Assembly (NCBI GenBank): GCA_023392205.1
Contig: JAEVZN010000145.1
Location: 1 to 8,168 of the forward strand
From: Pseudomonadota bacterium
GTDB lineage: Bacteria > Pseudomonadota > Alphaproteobacteria > Rhizobiales > Xanthobacteraceae
Direction of reading: 5' to 3'
Length of the DNA stretch: 8,168 nt
Below are positions 1 to 5,732 of the stretch, piece by piece (the first letter of the stretch is position 1; every line of letters begins with the position of its first letter). The notes below the pieces were generated by a model. The model was not told where the DNA came from. It saw nothing but the letters and a program-made list of their open reading frames with translations, and searched no databases. The position numbers were made by a program, and so were the translations under genes.

Positions 1-1071
1 ATCGACATCGGCGCATTCTTTGGTCCAGCGCGCGATCAGGGCCGTCCGCAATTTCAGCAGCGCGATGTAATCCGCAGACGAGATATCCTTCCCGCGCAGC
101 ATGCGCACCAGCACGCGCGGATCGTAACGCGGTCCCGACTTTTCGATCAGCGCGCGATGGATTGCGTAGGCTTCCGCCGCCACCAGCCCGCCACCGACGA
201 ACAGCGCAGGCAGATCGTCCAGCACGTCGAGATGCACGGTCCTGATTTGCATGCCGGCTGCGGAAAGCTGTTTCAGCGCGCGCTCAAAGGCGCCAGCGAT
301 CACCGGCTCGATCCCGTCCAGCACATAATTCGAAACGGCGGCGATTGTGATGCCGTTCGCCGGCCGCGGCGTCACCGGGCTGAAGGGCTGCCCGGACATC
401 ACTGCAGTGACGCGCGCGCAGGTCTGCACGTCGCGGGCGAGGGGGCCGATGGAATCGTAGCTCTGCGACAGAGGGAAAGCGCCATCCAGGGGCACTTGGC
501 GCGAGGTCGGCTTGAAGCCGACAAGGCCGCACATGGCGGCCGGAATGCGGACAGATCCGCCGGTATCCGTGCCGATGGCGGCATCAGCCATGCCGTCCGT
601 CACCGAAACGGCGGCGCCCGACGACGAGCCGCCGGGGATGCGCTTCTCGCTGCGCCGCCAGGGATTGGCGGGCGTCCCGTCATGTGGGTTGATGCCGAGA
701 CCGCTGAAGGCGAATTCGGTCATCGTGGTCTTGCCGATAATCGCTGCGCCGGCCGCGCGCAGACGGCGCACGATCAGGGCATCGGCCGCAGCCGGCGCAA
801 AGTCGTTCCCGATCGCCGCGCCCGCGCGGGTCGGCTCGCCCTTCACGTCGAACAGATCCTTGATCGAGATTGCGAGCCCGGCCAGCGGCAGCGGGTCGAG
901 GCCCAGCGCGGCTGCGCGGTCGGCAGCATCGGCCGCGGCCAGCGCCGCGTCGGCATAGACGCGTGTGAAGGTGCGTGCGCCTTCGCCGTGCGGGGATTCG
1001 ATGGCGGCGAGACAGCGCGCGACATTTGCGCGGTGCGATCCGTCCGGATGGTCTGAATGCTTATCGGTCAC
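1..1071 (-). CDS. Amidase-signature family hydrolase (C-terminus beyond window)
   Basis: This is a serine hydrolase of the amidase signature family, which cleaves carboxamides with a Ser-cisSer-Lys triad and is usually cytoplasmic. Translating the minus strand gives 357 residues open to the left edge, against about 450-480 for the family, so the C-terminal part is missing. The triad is visible: Lys71 in SIKDLFDV, cis-Ser149 at the start of the Ser run in GGSSSGAAV, and nucleophile Ser173 in GTDTGGSVRIPA. The 24-residue Ser-Ser spacing equals that known for malonamidase E2 and FAAH. GKTTMTEFAFSG (113-124) is also typical. The start is GTG at 1071, the only plausible in-frame start after the cupin stop; no clear Shine-Dalgarno precedes it, so translation may depend on coupling to the cupin gene 37 nt upstream. 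Pipelines often call such proteins GatA-like, but the catabolic neighbours argue against a tRNA amidotransferase subunit. The substrate is unknown. Confidence 0.93.
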   Translation of the reverse strand, partial: MTDKHSDHPDGSHRANVARCLAAIESPHGEGARTFTRVYADAALAAADAADRAAALGLDPLPLAGLAISIKDLFDVKGEPTRAGAAIGNDFAPAAADALIVRRLRAAGAAIIGKTTMTEFAFSGLGINPHDGTPANPWRRSEKRIPGGSSSGAAVSVTDGMADAAIGTDTGGSVRIPAAMCGLVGFKPTSRQVPLDGAFPLSQSYDSIGPLARDVQTCARVTAVMSGQPFSPVTPRPANGITIAAVSNYVLDGIEPVIAGAFERALKQLSAAGMQIRTVHLDVLDDLPALFVGGGLVAAEAYAIHRALIEKSGPRYDPRVLVRMLRGKDISSADYIALLKLRTALIARWTKECADVD

Positions 1072-1108
1072 GATGGATTCGTTGCAGTCCGCGGCGCGAT
1101 GCGCACGC

Positions 1109-1492
1109 TCACTTGCTCTCGTCGAAATAATGGATTTCCAGCAGCAGGCAGCCATTCTCGGACTTGAACGGCCCATGATAGGCACCCGGCGGACGGCAGG
1201 CATAGGTGTTGATCGGGAACGCCTCGCCGCCTTCGCCCTTGTCGTCGTTGCCGACGATCAGGTCGCCCTGCATCAGATACACTTCTTCCCAATATTCATG
1301 CACGAACGGCGCCGTGGTGTAGACACCCGGCGCGAAGCGCAGGAGGCGCGTGCGGGTGCCGCTGCGGTTCTGCTCGTCGAGCGCGCCGGCCAGGATCTTC
1401 TGCTGGATGCCCGCCGGATAGCCGGGCGGCGTCTCCCATCCAGAGGCCAGATCGAGGGTGTGGAATTCAAGATGCGGCTTGTTGATGCTCAC
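1109..1492 (-). CDS. Small single-domain cupin protein
   Basis: This 127-residue protein is one conserved beta-barrel cupin domain with no signal peptide or membrane segment. The first cupin motif lies at about residues 56-76 (G56, H65, E69/E70, G76, reading HEYWEEVYLMQG) and the second at about 101-113 (PPGAYHGPFKSEN, with His106). A metal site of H65, E69 and H106 is plausible, but the first His of the usual HxH pair is replaced by Phe63. Small cupins include dioxygenases, isomerases and ChrR-type sensors; the exact reaction cannot be read here. Its place between a flavin monooxygenase and an amidase suggests a catabolic step such as ring opening or isomerisation, which is inference. The start is GTG, chosen because GAGGA sits 5 nt upstream. 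It lies 159 nt after the monooxygenase gene and 37 nt before the amidase, all in one direction. Confidence 0.88.
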   Translation of the reverse strand: MSINKPHLEFHTLDLASGWETPPGYPAGIQQKILAGALDEQNRSGTRTRLLRFAPGVYTTAPFVHEYWEEVYLMQGDLIVGNDDKGEGGEAFPINTYACRPPGAYHGPFKSENGCLLLEIHYFDESK

Positions 1493-1497
1493 GAAAG

Positions 1498-1502
1498 TCC
1501 TC
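1498..1502 (-). promoter_or_regulatory. Ribosome binding site of the cupin gene
   Basis: On the minus strand GAGGA is followed by five bases and then GTG at 1492. This good Shine-Dalgarno supports the non-ATG start of the cupin gene and means it can be translated independently of the monooxygenase gene. Confidence 0.7.
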
Positions 1503-1607
1503 AGGGCGCGGCCGGGAAACGGGAGGCGGCAGGATTGCCGGCGGGTCCGCTTTATGGACCGCGTGCGGGCGCGATCGTCAAGTCCGATCCGGCAATTCCA
1601 TTGCGGC

Positions 1608-1632
1608 CGGGCGAAGCGCGATGCTTCGCCCG
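1608..1632 (-). repeat. Perfect hairpin between monooxygenase and cupin genes
   Basis: The arms CGGGCGAAGC (1608-1617) and GCTTCGCCCG (1623-1632) form a perfect 10-bp stem with a 5-base loop. It lies about 20 nt past the monooxygenase stop codon in transcript order. No T-run follows on either strand, so it does not look like a classical intrinsic terminator. It may protect the 3' end of the monooxygenase message or attenuate transcription into the cupin and amidase genes. A smaller dyad (GCAAT/ATTGC, 1592-1604) lies beside it. The rest of the 159-nt gap shows nothing else recognisable. Confidence 0.65.
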
Positions 1633-1651
1633 CCGGTTGCGCAGATTTATG

Positions 1652-3136
1652 TCAGCTTGCCGCCCGCTGGGCGGAGAGCGGCAATTCGTCCGAGAGCTGG
1701 TACGAGCCCATCAGGTCGTCGACCATGGCCAGGCCCTTGTCCCAGTCATAGGTGCGATAGCTGTGCGCGCTGGTGGTGAAGCGCGCGCCCGCATAGAACA
1801 TCTCGTATTGCGTATGCCGCGAGGCGAATTCCGAGCCAATCGCGTCCCACGCGGCCTTGAGGAATTTCACCCGCTGTTCCGGCGACATGATGGAGGAGCG
1901 CTGGGTCTTGCCGATGATCGCTTCGAGTTTCGGATCGCTGAAATCGTGCAGCGAGGAGGGCAGCATGATCAGCGAGCCGCCGGCCAGTTCGCGGCAGGTA
2001 TTGATGATGCGCGGATAGAGGTCCTGCGTGATGACCTGCGCCGAATACATGTAATGCTTGTTGGGCACGTAATACTCGCCGAAGGTCGTGCCTTCGATTT
2101 CCATGCCGGCCAGCATCGCATTGACCATGCCGACCTGGGCGGCGAGGAATCCGAGCTGCTCCTTGACGGCGGGAATGTTGGTGGTGCCGATCGTGTCGGC
2201 CAGACGCCGCGCCATCGCCAGCAGGAAGTTGAGTTTGACGGTGAGCCGGATCTGCGCCTGATAATTCTGATAGGCGTGACCGGGCGTGCCGTGAAACTGG
2301 GTCGCGCACATGGCAGTGTCGCGATAGACCAGCACGCGGTCCCACGGCACCTTCACGTCGTCGAAATACATCAGCGCGTCGTTCTCGTCATAACGCGACG
2401 ACAGCGGGTTGTCGAAGGTCGACACGGCCGAGGCCTCATAGGACTTGCGCGACAGCACGCGCAGGCCCTTGGTGTTCATCGGCAACACGCAGGAGAAAGC
2501 GAGGTCTTCCTCGCCGGGCTTCAGCGGCTGCAGGTTGGCGACCAGGACCTCGTTGGCCATGATCGAGCTTGTGCCCAGCATCTTTGCGCCGCGAATGGTG
2601 ATGCCGCTTGAATCCTCGTCGACAATGCGCGCGACAAGATCCTCGACCTGATCGCCCCAATCCTTGGCGCGCTCGGCCTGCGGATTGATGATGACGTAGG
2701 TCAGGAACAGGTCGCTCTTGCGTGCATAATCGAAATAATCCTCGAAGGCTTTCGCCCGGTCCGTGCCGTGTTTGCGGAACGACTCGATGCCCATCATCTG
2801 GCCGACGAGCGCCGACGCCACGTGATCCGGCGACCGGCCCATGAAGCCGTAGGACAGGCCCGACCAGGCCTGCAACGCCTTGCGGCGGCGGACCATCTGC
2901 GCGTGATCGCGCGGCATTTCCCATGCGCGGTTGGCGCGGCGGCCGGAGCCGACATCGAATGTCATCATCTCCGCATTGTCGGGATGCGCCTGAAAATCAT
3001 AAAGCATGCCGGACGATCGCACGGCATTCCGGAAGGCCGGATGCGTGGTCACGTCGCCGACCAGCTTGCCGTCGAGATAGACGGTGCGGCCGTCCTGCAG
3101 AGACTTGATGTGTTGCGCGCCTGTCTTGATCGTCAT
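1652..3136 (-). CDS. HpaB-family FADH2-dependent aromatic monooxygenase, oxygenase component
   Basis: This is the large component of a two-component flavin monooxygenase (4-hydroxyphenylacetate 3-hydroxylase family, acyl-CoA-dehydrogenase-like fold), which uses reduced FAD from a separate reductase to hydroxylate aromatic rings in the cytoplasm. The 494 residues fit the family (about 480-520). Family blocks include MGRSPDH (99-105), RGAKMLGTSS (182-191), PLSSRYDENDA (244-254), VPWDRVLVYRD (263-273), ELAGGSLIMLPSS (383-395) and WDAIGSEFASRH (430-441). Two substrate-contact positions differ from E. coli HpaB: the Tyr of GRxPDY is His105, and the His before the [IV]NP block is Tyr147, so 4-hydroxyphenylacetate may not be the substrate. 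The start ATG at 3136 has AGGA 7 nt upstream; an in-frame ATG at 3265 would add 43 residues unlike the family. It is the first gene of the leftward operon. No reductase (HpaC) gene is in the window. Relatives include phenol, chlorophenol and pyrrole-2-carboxylate monooxygenases and PvcC. Confidence 0.93.
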   Translation of the reverse strand: MTIKTGAQHIKSLQDGRTVYLDGKLVGDVTTHPAFRNAVRSSGMLYDFQAHPDNAEMMTFDVGSGRRANRAWEMPRDHAQMVRRRKALQAWSGLSYGFMGRSPDHVASALVGQMMGIESFRKHGTDRAKAFEDYFDYARKSDLFLTYVIINPQAERAKDWGDQVEDLVARIVDEDSSGITIRGAKMLGTSSIMANEVLVANLQPLKPGEEDLAFSCVLPMNTKGLRVLSRKSYEASAVSTFDNPLSSRYDENDALMYFDDVKVPWDRVLVYRDTAMCATQFHGTPGHAYQNYQAQIRLTVKLNFLLAMARRLADTIGTTNIPAVKEQLGFLAAQVGMVNAMLAGMEIEGTTFGEYYVPNKHYMYSAQVITQDLYPRIINTCRELAGGSLIMLPSSLHDFSDPKLEAIIGKTQRSSIMSPEQRVKFLKAAWDAIGSEFASRHTQYEMFYAGARFTTSAHSYRTYDWDKGLAMVDDLMGSYQLSDELPLSAQRAAS

Positions 3137-3143
3137 CGCCGTA

Positions 3144-3147
3144 TCCT
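3144..3147 (-). promoter_or_regulatory. Ribosome binding site deciding the monooxygenase start
   Basis: AGGA on the minus strand, within GGGAGCAGGA, lies 7 nt before the ATG at 3136. It favours this start over the in-frame ATG at 3265, whose extra 43 codons would also cover the candidate leftward transcription start. Confidence 0.7.
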
Positions 3148-3243
3148 GCTCCCTGGCATATTGCAGCGCAAGCGCCGCCCAAGTCGAGATCGGCGCGTGC
3201 AAAAATTCGGCCAGTCCGAGATGCCTGATGCAAGGCCATCGGC

Positions 3244-3272
3244 TTGACATGCGCCGCAGTCGCAAGGACTAT
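3244..3272 (+). promoter_or_regulatory. Candidate sigma-70-type promoter for the transporter operon
   Basis: TTGACA (3244-3249) is a perfect -35 hexamer. A 17-base spacer leads to GACTAT (3267-3272), a weak -10 matching three of six consensus bases. Transcription would start near 3279, giving a leader of about 175 nt before the binding-protein gene. This is called by eye only; the weak -10 would fit activator-dependent expression. Confidence 0.4.
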
Positions 3273-3296
3273 TACCTAGCTCCCGAAGCTTTTCAA
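3268..3296 (-). promoter_or_regulatory. Candidate sigma-70-type promoter for the catabolic operon
   Basis: On the minus strand TTGAAA (3296-3291) is followed by 17 bases and AATAGT (3273-3268), which match the -35 consensus at five of six and the -10 at four of six positions. Transcription would start near 3261, leaving a leader of about 125 nt before the monooxygenase ATG. Its -10 occupies nearly the same base pairs as the rightward -10, so the two promoters could not both be bound by polymerase at once. Confidence 0.4.
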
Positions 3297-3299
3297 GCT
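3287..3299. promoter_or_regulatory. Candidate operator dyad AGCTTTTCAAGCT
   Basis: A perfect inverted repeat with 5-bp arms (AGCTT/AAGCT) around TTC covers the leftward -35 and lies just after the predicted rightward start. A wider partial symmetry, TAGCT at 3277-3281 and AGCTA at 3296-3300, surrounds it. The position suits a regulator acting on both promoters. I cannot assign a regulator family from the sequence. Confidence 0.35.
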
Positions 3300-3416
3300 A
3301 GCTATCTGGGCAAGTTGGCCTGAAGAATGCATAGGGGCGGGAAGGGTCATGTGCGGTCGCGGCCAATCCTTGGGCAAGCGACGCGCGTTTGACCGGCACG
3401 GACCGGAATATGCATC

Positions 3417-3435
3417 GCTTCGCCTGAGGCGGAGC
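3417..3435 (+). repeat. 5'-leader hairpin before the binding-protein start
   Basis: GCTTCGCC (3417-3424) pairs with GGCGGAGC (3428-3435) through eight base pairs, including one G-U, closing a TGA loop. The stem ends 5 nt before the GGGAGA ribosome site (3441-3446) of the binding-protein gene. It could stabilise the message or influence translation. There is no T-run, so it is not a terminator. Confidence 0.45.
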
Positions 3436-3454
3436 CAACTGGGAGAATCTGACG

Positions 3455-4699
3455 ATGAGTGGTGTAACGCGACGCGGTGGAGGCCTCGGCCTCGCATCTG
3501 CTTTGATCATGGGCGTTTCGCTTGGCATTCTGCCGACGGCGCAGGCACAGGAGCTGAAAGGTGAGGTGGTGCTGGGTGCGATCGTGCCGAGCAGCGGACA
3601 TTTCGCCGAATGGGGTCGGACCAATACCGTGACCCTTCGCATGCTGGAAAAGAAGGTCAACGAATCCGGCGGCATCAACGGCGCGAAACTGAAGCTCGTG
3701 ATCTATGACGATTCCGCGCGTCCGGCGCAGTCGACCAACTCGCTGCGCAAGCTCGCCAGCGACGACAAGGTGCTGGCGGTGGCTGGCCCGCTGACCAGCT
3801 CGGCGGCGGAAGTCGTGTTCCCGGTTGCCAACCAGATCGGCATCGTGGCGACCTCGCAGGCATCGTCCAAGCCCGGCGTCGCCAAGGCGAACCGCCCCTG
3901 GGCGTTCCGCAACACCATCGACGAAGGCATCCTCGCCAAGACGACGGTCCCCTATTACAAGAAGGCCTTCGACATCAAGAATGTCGCGGTCATCTACGAC
4001 GCCAGGGACGCCACCGCCGCCACCGTCGGCACCCGCATCATGCCGGCCGTCCTGAAAGAGAATGGCATCGCCATCCTCAATGAGAACGATCTGCTCTCCT
4101 TCAACACCGGCGATCTCGACGTCAGCGCGCAGGTGACGAAGCTGAAGTCGCTCAATCCGGATGGCGTGGTGGTCAGCGCCGATTACAGCCAGGCCGTCAC
4201 CGTGATCCGCGAGATGAAGCGGCAGGGTCTCATGAAGCCGGTCGTCGGCGCCACGCAGCTGATCTCCTCGGCAATCCTCAAGGCCGCGCCGGAAATCCCG
4301 CTGGTCGCACCCGCCACCTTCTATGCGACGATGAGTGCGCCCGGCGCGCAGAAATTCGTGGCCGAGCTGCAGCCGCTGCTGCGCAATGAATCGAACCTGC
4401 CGCCGGATATCGAGCCGAGCATGTACGACGCGAATATCTATGAGATCGTCAACATGTATATCGATGCGGCGAAGAAGGCCGGCGTCACCGGCAAGCCGGA
4501 AGACCTGGCCGCCGACCGCACCAAGATCCGCGACTTCATGGCCAAGCTGAAGGGCTTTGAGGGTCTCGGCGGTCCGATCTCCTTCAACGAGGACGGCGAC
4601 GCCATCAAGGCCTTCTATATCGTGCAGGGTCAGAACGGCGCCTGGGAGACCAAGGTGCGCGGCTGCTCTTCCGCCGCGGGCGGCGGTTGCGGCTCCTGA
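3455..4699 (+). CDS. Periplasmic substrate-binding protein of a HAAT/Liv-type ABC importer
   Basis: This 414-residue solute-binding protein (LivJ-like, type I periplasmic fold) captures ligand in the periplasm and delivers it to the permeases encoded downstream. The first 31 residues are an export signal: basic MSGVTRR, a hydrophobic stretch (about 11-27) and an Ala-X-Ala cleavage site (AQA, 29-31). The mature protein opens with VVLGAIVPSSGHFAEWG (38-54), typical of the family; GPLTSSAAE (111-119) and ATSQASSKPG (132-141) fall where LivJ relatives contact an amino acid backbone. Family members bind branched-chain amino acids, amides, urea and aromatic acids, so the ligand is open; the divergent monooxygenase operon suggests an aromatic or nitrogenous compound. 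An odd C-terminal tail (CSSAAGGGCGS) carries the only two cysteines, Cys404 and Cys412. The ATG has GGGAGA 8 nt upstream. A 154-nt gap with two hairpins separates it from the permease genes. Confidence 0.93.
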   Translation: MSGVTRRGGGLGLASALIMGVSLGILPTAQAQELKGEVVLGAIVPSSGHFAEWGRTNTVTLRMLEKKVNESGGINGAKLKLVIYDDSARPAQSTNSLRKLASDDKVLAVAGPLTSSAAEVVFPVANQIGIVATSQASSKPGVAKANRPWAFRNTIDEGILAKTTVPYYKKAFDIKNVAVIYDARDATAATVGTRIMPAVLKENGIAILNENDLLSFNTGDLDVSAQVTKLKSLNPDGVVVSADYSQAVTVIREMKRQGLMKPVVGATQLISSAILKAAPEIPLVAPATFYATMSAPGAQKFVAELQPLLRNESNLPPDIEPSMYDANIYEIVNMYIDAAKKAGVTGKPEDLAADRTKIRDFMAKLKGFEGLGGPISFNEDGDAIKAFYIVQGQNGAWETKVRGCSSAAGGGCGS

Positions 4700-4719
4700 T
4701 GCCGTACTCGCGCGGGCTG

Positions 4720-4745
4720 TGCCGGATTGCGCAGGCAGTCCGGCA
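4720..4745 (+). repeat. First hairpin after the binding-protein gene
   Basis: TGCCGGATTGC (4720-4730) pairs with GCAGTCCGGCA (4735-4745) in an 11-bp stem with one G-U and a 4-base loop, beginning 20 nt after the stop codon. No T-run follows. The likely role is protecting the 3' end of the binding-protein message from exonucleases, as known for malE-malF-type intergenic hairpins, or partial termination. Confidence 0.65.
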
Positions 4746-4772
4746 ACATCCTTGCGCATCTCGTAGAATATG

Positions 4773-4807
4773 GGTGCCGCGCCAGCGCATTGACCTTGCG
4801 CGGCACC
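4773..4807 (+). repeat. Second hairpin after the binding-protein gene
   Basis: GGTGCCGCGC (4773-4782) and GCGCGGCACC (4798-4807) form a perfect, very GC-rich 10-bp stem around a 15-base loop. The following sequence (CTTTCCCAAAAAATC) has an A-run rather than the T-run expected of an intrinsic terminator reading rightward. Together with the hairpin at 4720 it could keep the binding-protein transcript more abundant than the permease and ATPase transcript. Confidence 0.6.
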
Positions 4808-4853
4808 GCCTCCATCCCGCTTTCCCAAAAAATCTTCTGGCAGGACCGGCAGA

Positions 4854-5732
4854 ATGCTCCTTCAGCAATTGGTCAACGGCCTCACCCTCGGCGCCGTCTA
4901 CACGCTCATTGCCCTGTCCTTTTCGCTGGTCATGGGAATCCTCGGCATTCTCAATCTCGCCATCGCAGAATTGTTCATGATCGGCGGCTATATCGGTTTC
5001 ACCATCATCGTTGCGCAATTGCCGCTGCCGCTGGCGGTGGCCGCCGGCATGACCGGTGCGGCGCTGATCGCCATCATCATCGAGAAGGTCGGATACGAGC
5101 CGCTGCGCAACACGCCGGTCATCACGCCGATGCTGAGCACGCTCGGCTTCTCGATCATCCTGCAGAATGTCGCCACCAATATGTGGGGCTCCGACCCCCT
5201 GCAATTGCCCCCTGAATTTCTCGACACGCGCTATCAGTTCGGCCCGGTCTCCATCGGCGGCATGCAGCTGATTGTGCTCGGCGCGACCGTGTTGCTGGTC
5301 TCCGCGCTGGCCTTCATCGTGCAGCGCACTTCGATCGGGCGCGCGTTGCGGGCGGTGGCCGAAAATCGCGATGTCGCGCGGCTACTCGGCGTGCGCGCCG
5401 ACCGGCTGATGCTGCTCGCCTTCATCCTGTCCGGCATGATGGCCGGCGCCGCCGGCGTGCTGGTCGGCCTGCATTATGCGGCGATCACGCCCTATGTCGG
5501 CGTCGAGACCGGCCTGAAGGCGATCGCCGTCATGGTGGTCGGCGGCGTGACGCGGATCTGGGGCGCGCTTGTCGCCGGTCCGCTGATCGGCATCGCCGAA
5601 GTCATGACCGTGGCCTATGGCGGATCGCAGGTCCGCGACCTCGTGGTCTATGGCCTGATGATCCTCATCCTGCTGCTGCGCCCGCAAGGCATTCTGGGTG
5701 GCGCACGCACCGATCTGGGACCGCGCGTCTGA
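4854..5732 (+). CDS. livH: LivH-like ABC transporter permease
   Basis: This 292-residue inner-membrane permease of the HAAT (branched-chain amino acid type) family pairs with the LivM-like protein to form the translocation channel. Hydrophobic segments lie at about residues 10-30, 36-55, 57-77, 93-110, 136-157, 185-206, 219-250 and 263-277. The start (LVNGLTLGAVYTLIALSFS) and the cytoplasmic coupling loop at 162-180 (GRALRAVAENRD, then ARLLGV) are characteristic of LivH. The length matches the family. The ATG is supported by AGGA 8 nt upstream. The stop codon overlaps the next start by one base. The symbol denotes the family; leucine transport is not shown. Confidence 0.93.
   Translation: MLLQQLVNGLTLGAVYTLIALSFSLVMGILGILNLAIAELFMIGGYIGFTIIVAQLPLPLAVAAGMTGAALIAIIIEKVGYEPLRNTPVITPMLSTLGFSIILQNVATNMWGSDPLQLPPEFLDTRYQFGPVSIGGMQLIVLGATVLLVSALAFIVQRTSIGRALRAVAENRDVARLLGVRADRLMLLAFILSGMMAGAAGVLVGLHYAAITPYVGVETGLKAIAVMVVGGVTRIWGALVAGPLIGIAEVMTVAYGGSQVRDLVVYGLMILILLLRPQGILGGARTDLGPRV

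Larger units (their letters stand above)
3137..3454. other. Divergent intergenic control region
   Basis: These 318 nt separate the leftward catabolic genes from the rightward transporter genes and contain no credible gene. The stretch 3268-3316 is noticeably AT-richer than its surroundings. It holds a candidate promoter in each direction, a perfect dyad at 3287-3299 with nearby AGCT-containing repeats, a 10-bp-spaced direct repeat of GACCGG (3391-3396 and 3401-3406), and a hairpin just before the binding-protein ribosome site. No regulator gene lies between the operons, so any controlling protein is encoded elsewhere. Confidence 0.75.

Noticed and set aside
157..1056. Plus-strand open frame of 299 codons at the left end
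   Set aside because: Antisense to an amidase with an intact catalytic triad and without family-like features of its own.
1..1071. Identification of the amidase as GatA of the tRNA amidotransferase
   Set aside because: No gatB or gatC is adjacent, and the gene is in a cluster with a monooxygenase and a cupin. The signature region alone does not separate GatA from catabolic amidases.
1608..1632. Hairpin as an intrinsic terminator ending the monooxygenase transcript
   Set aside because: No T-run follows on the transcribed strand.
965..2611. Long plus-strand open frame of 548 codons opposite the monooxygenase, cupin and amidase genes
   Set aside because: Its translation is rich in Arg, His, Gly and Ala and resembles no family, while the opposite strand encodes clearly recognisable proteins. 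It is a shadow caused by GC-rich third positions.
3137..3265. Upstream ATG at 3265 giving the monooxygenase 43 extra residues
   Set aside because: The extra residues do not look like the family N-terminus, and the ATG at 3136 has a proper Shine-Dalgarno. The extension would also begin at or before the predicted leftward transcription start.
3455..3547. Possible twin-arginine export signal (TRRGGG) in the binding protein
   Set aside because: The residues after RR do not fit the S-R-R-x-F-L-K pattern, and the hydrophobic stretch plus AQA site fit ordinary Sec export.
3347..4828. Long minus-strand open frame of 493 codons opposite the binding-protein gene
   Set aside because: Low-complexity Arg/His/Asp/Gly-rich translation antisense to a well-supported binding protein; a GC-bias shadow.
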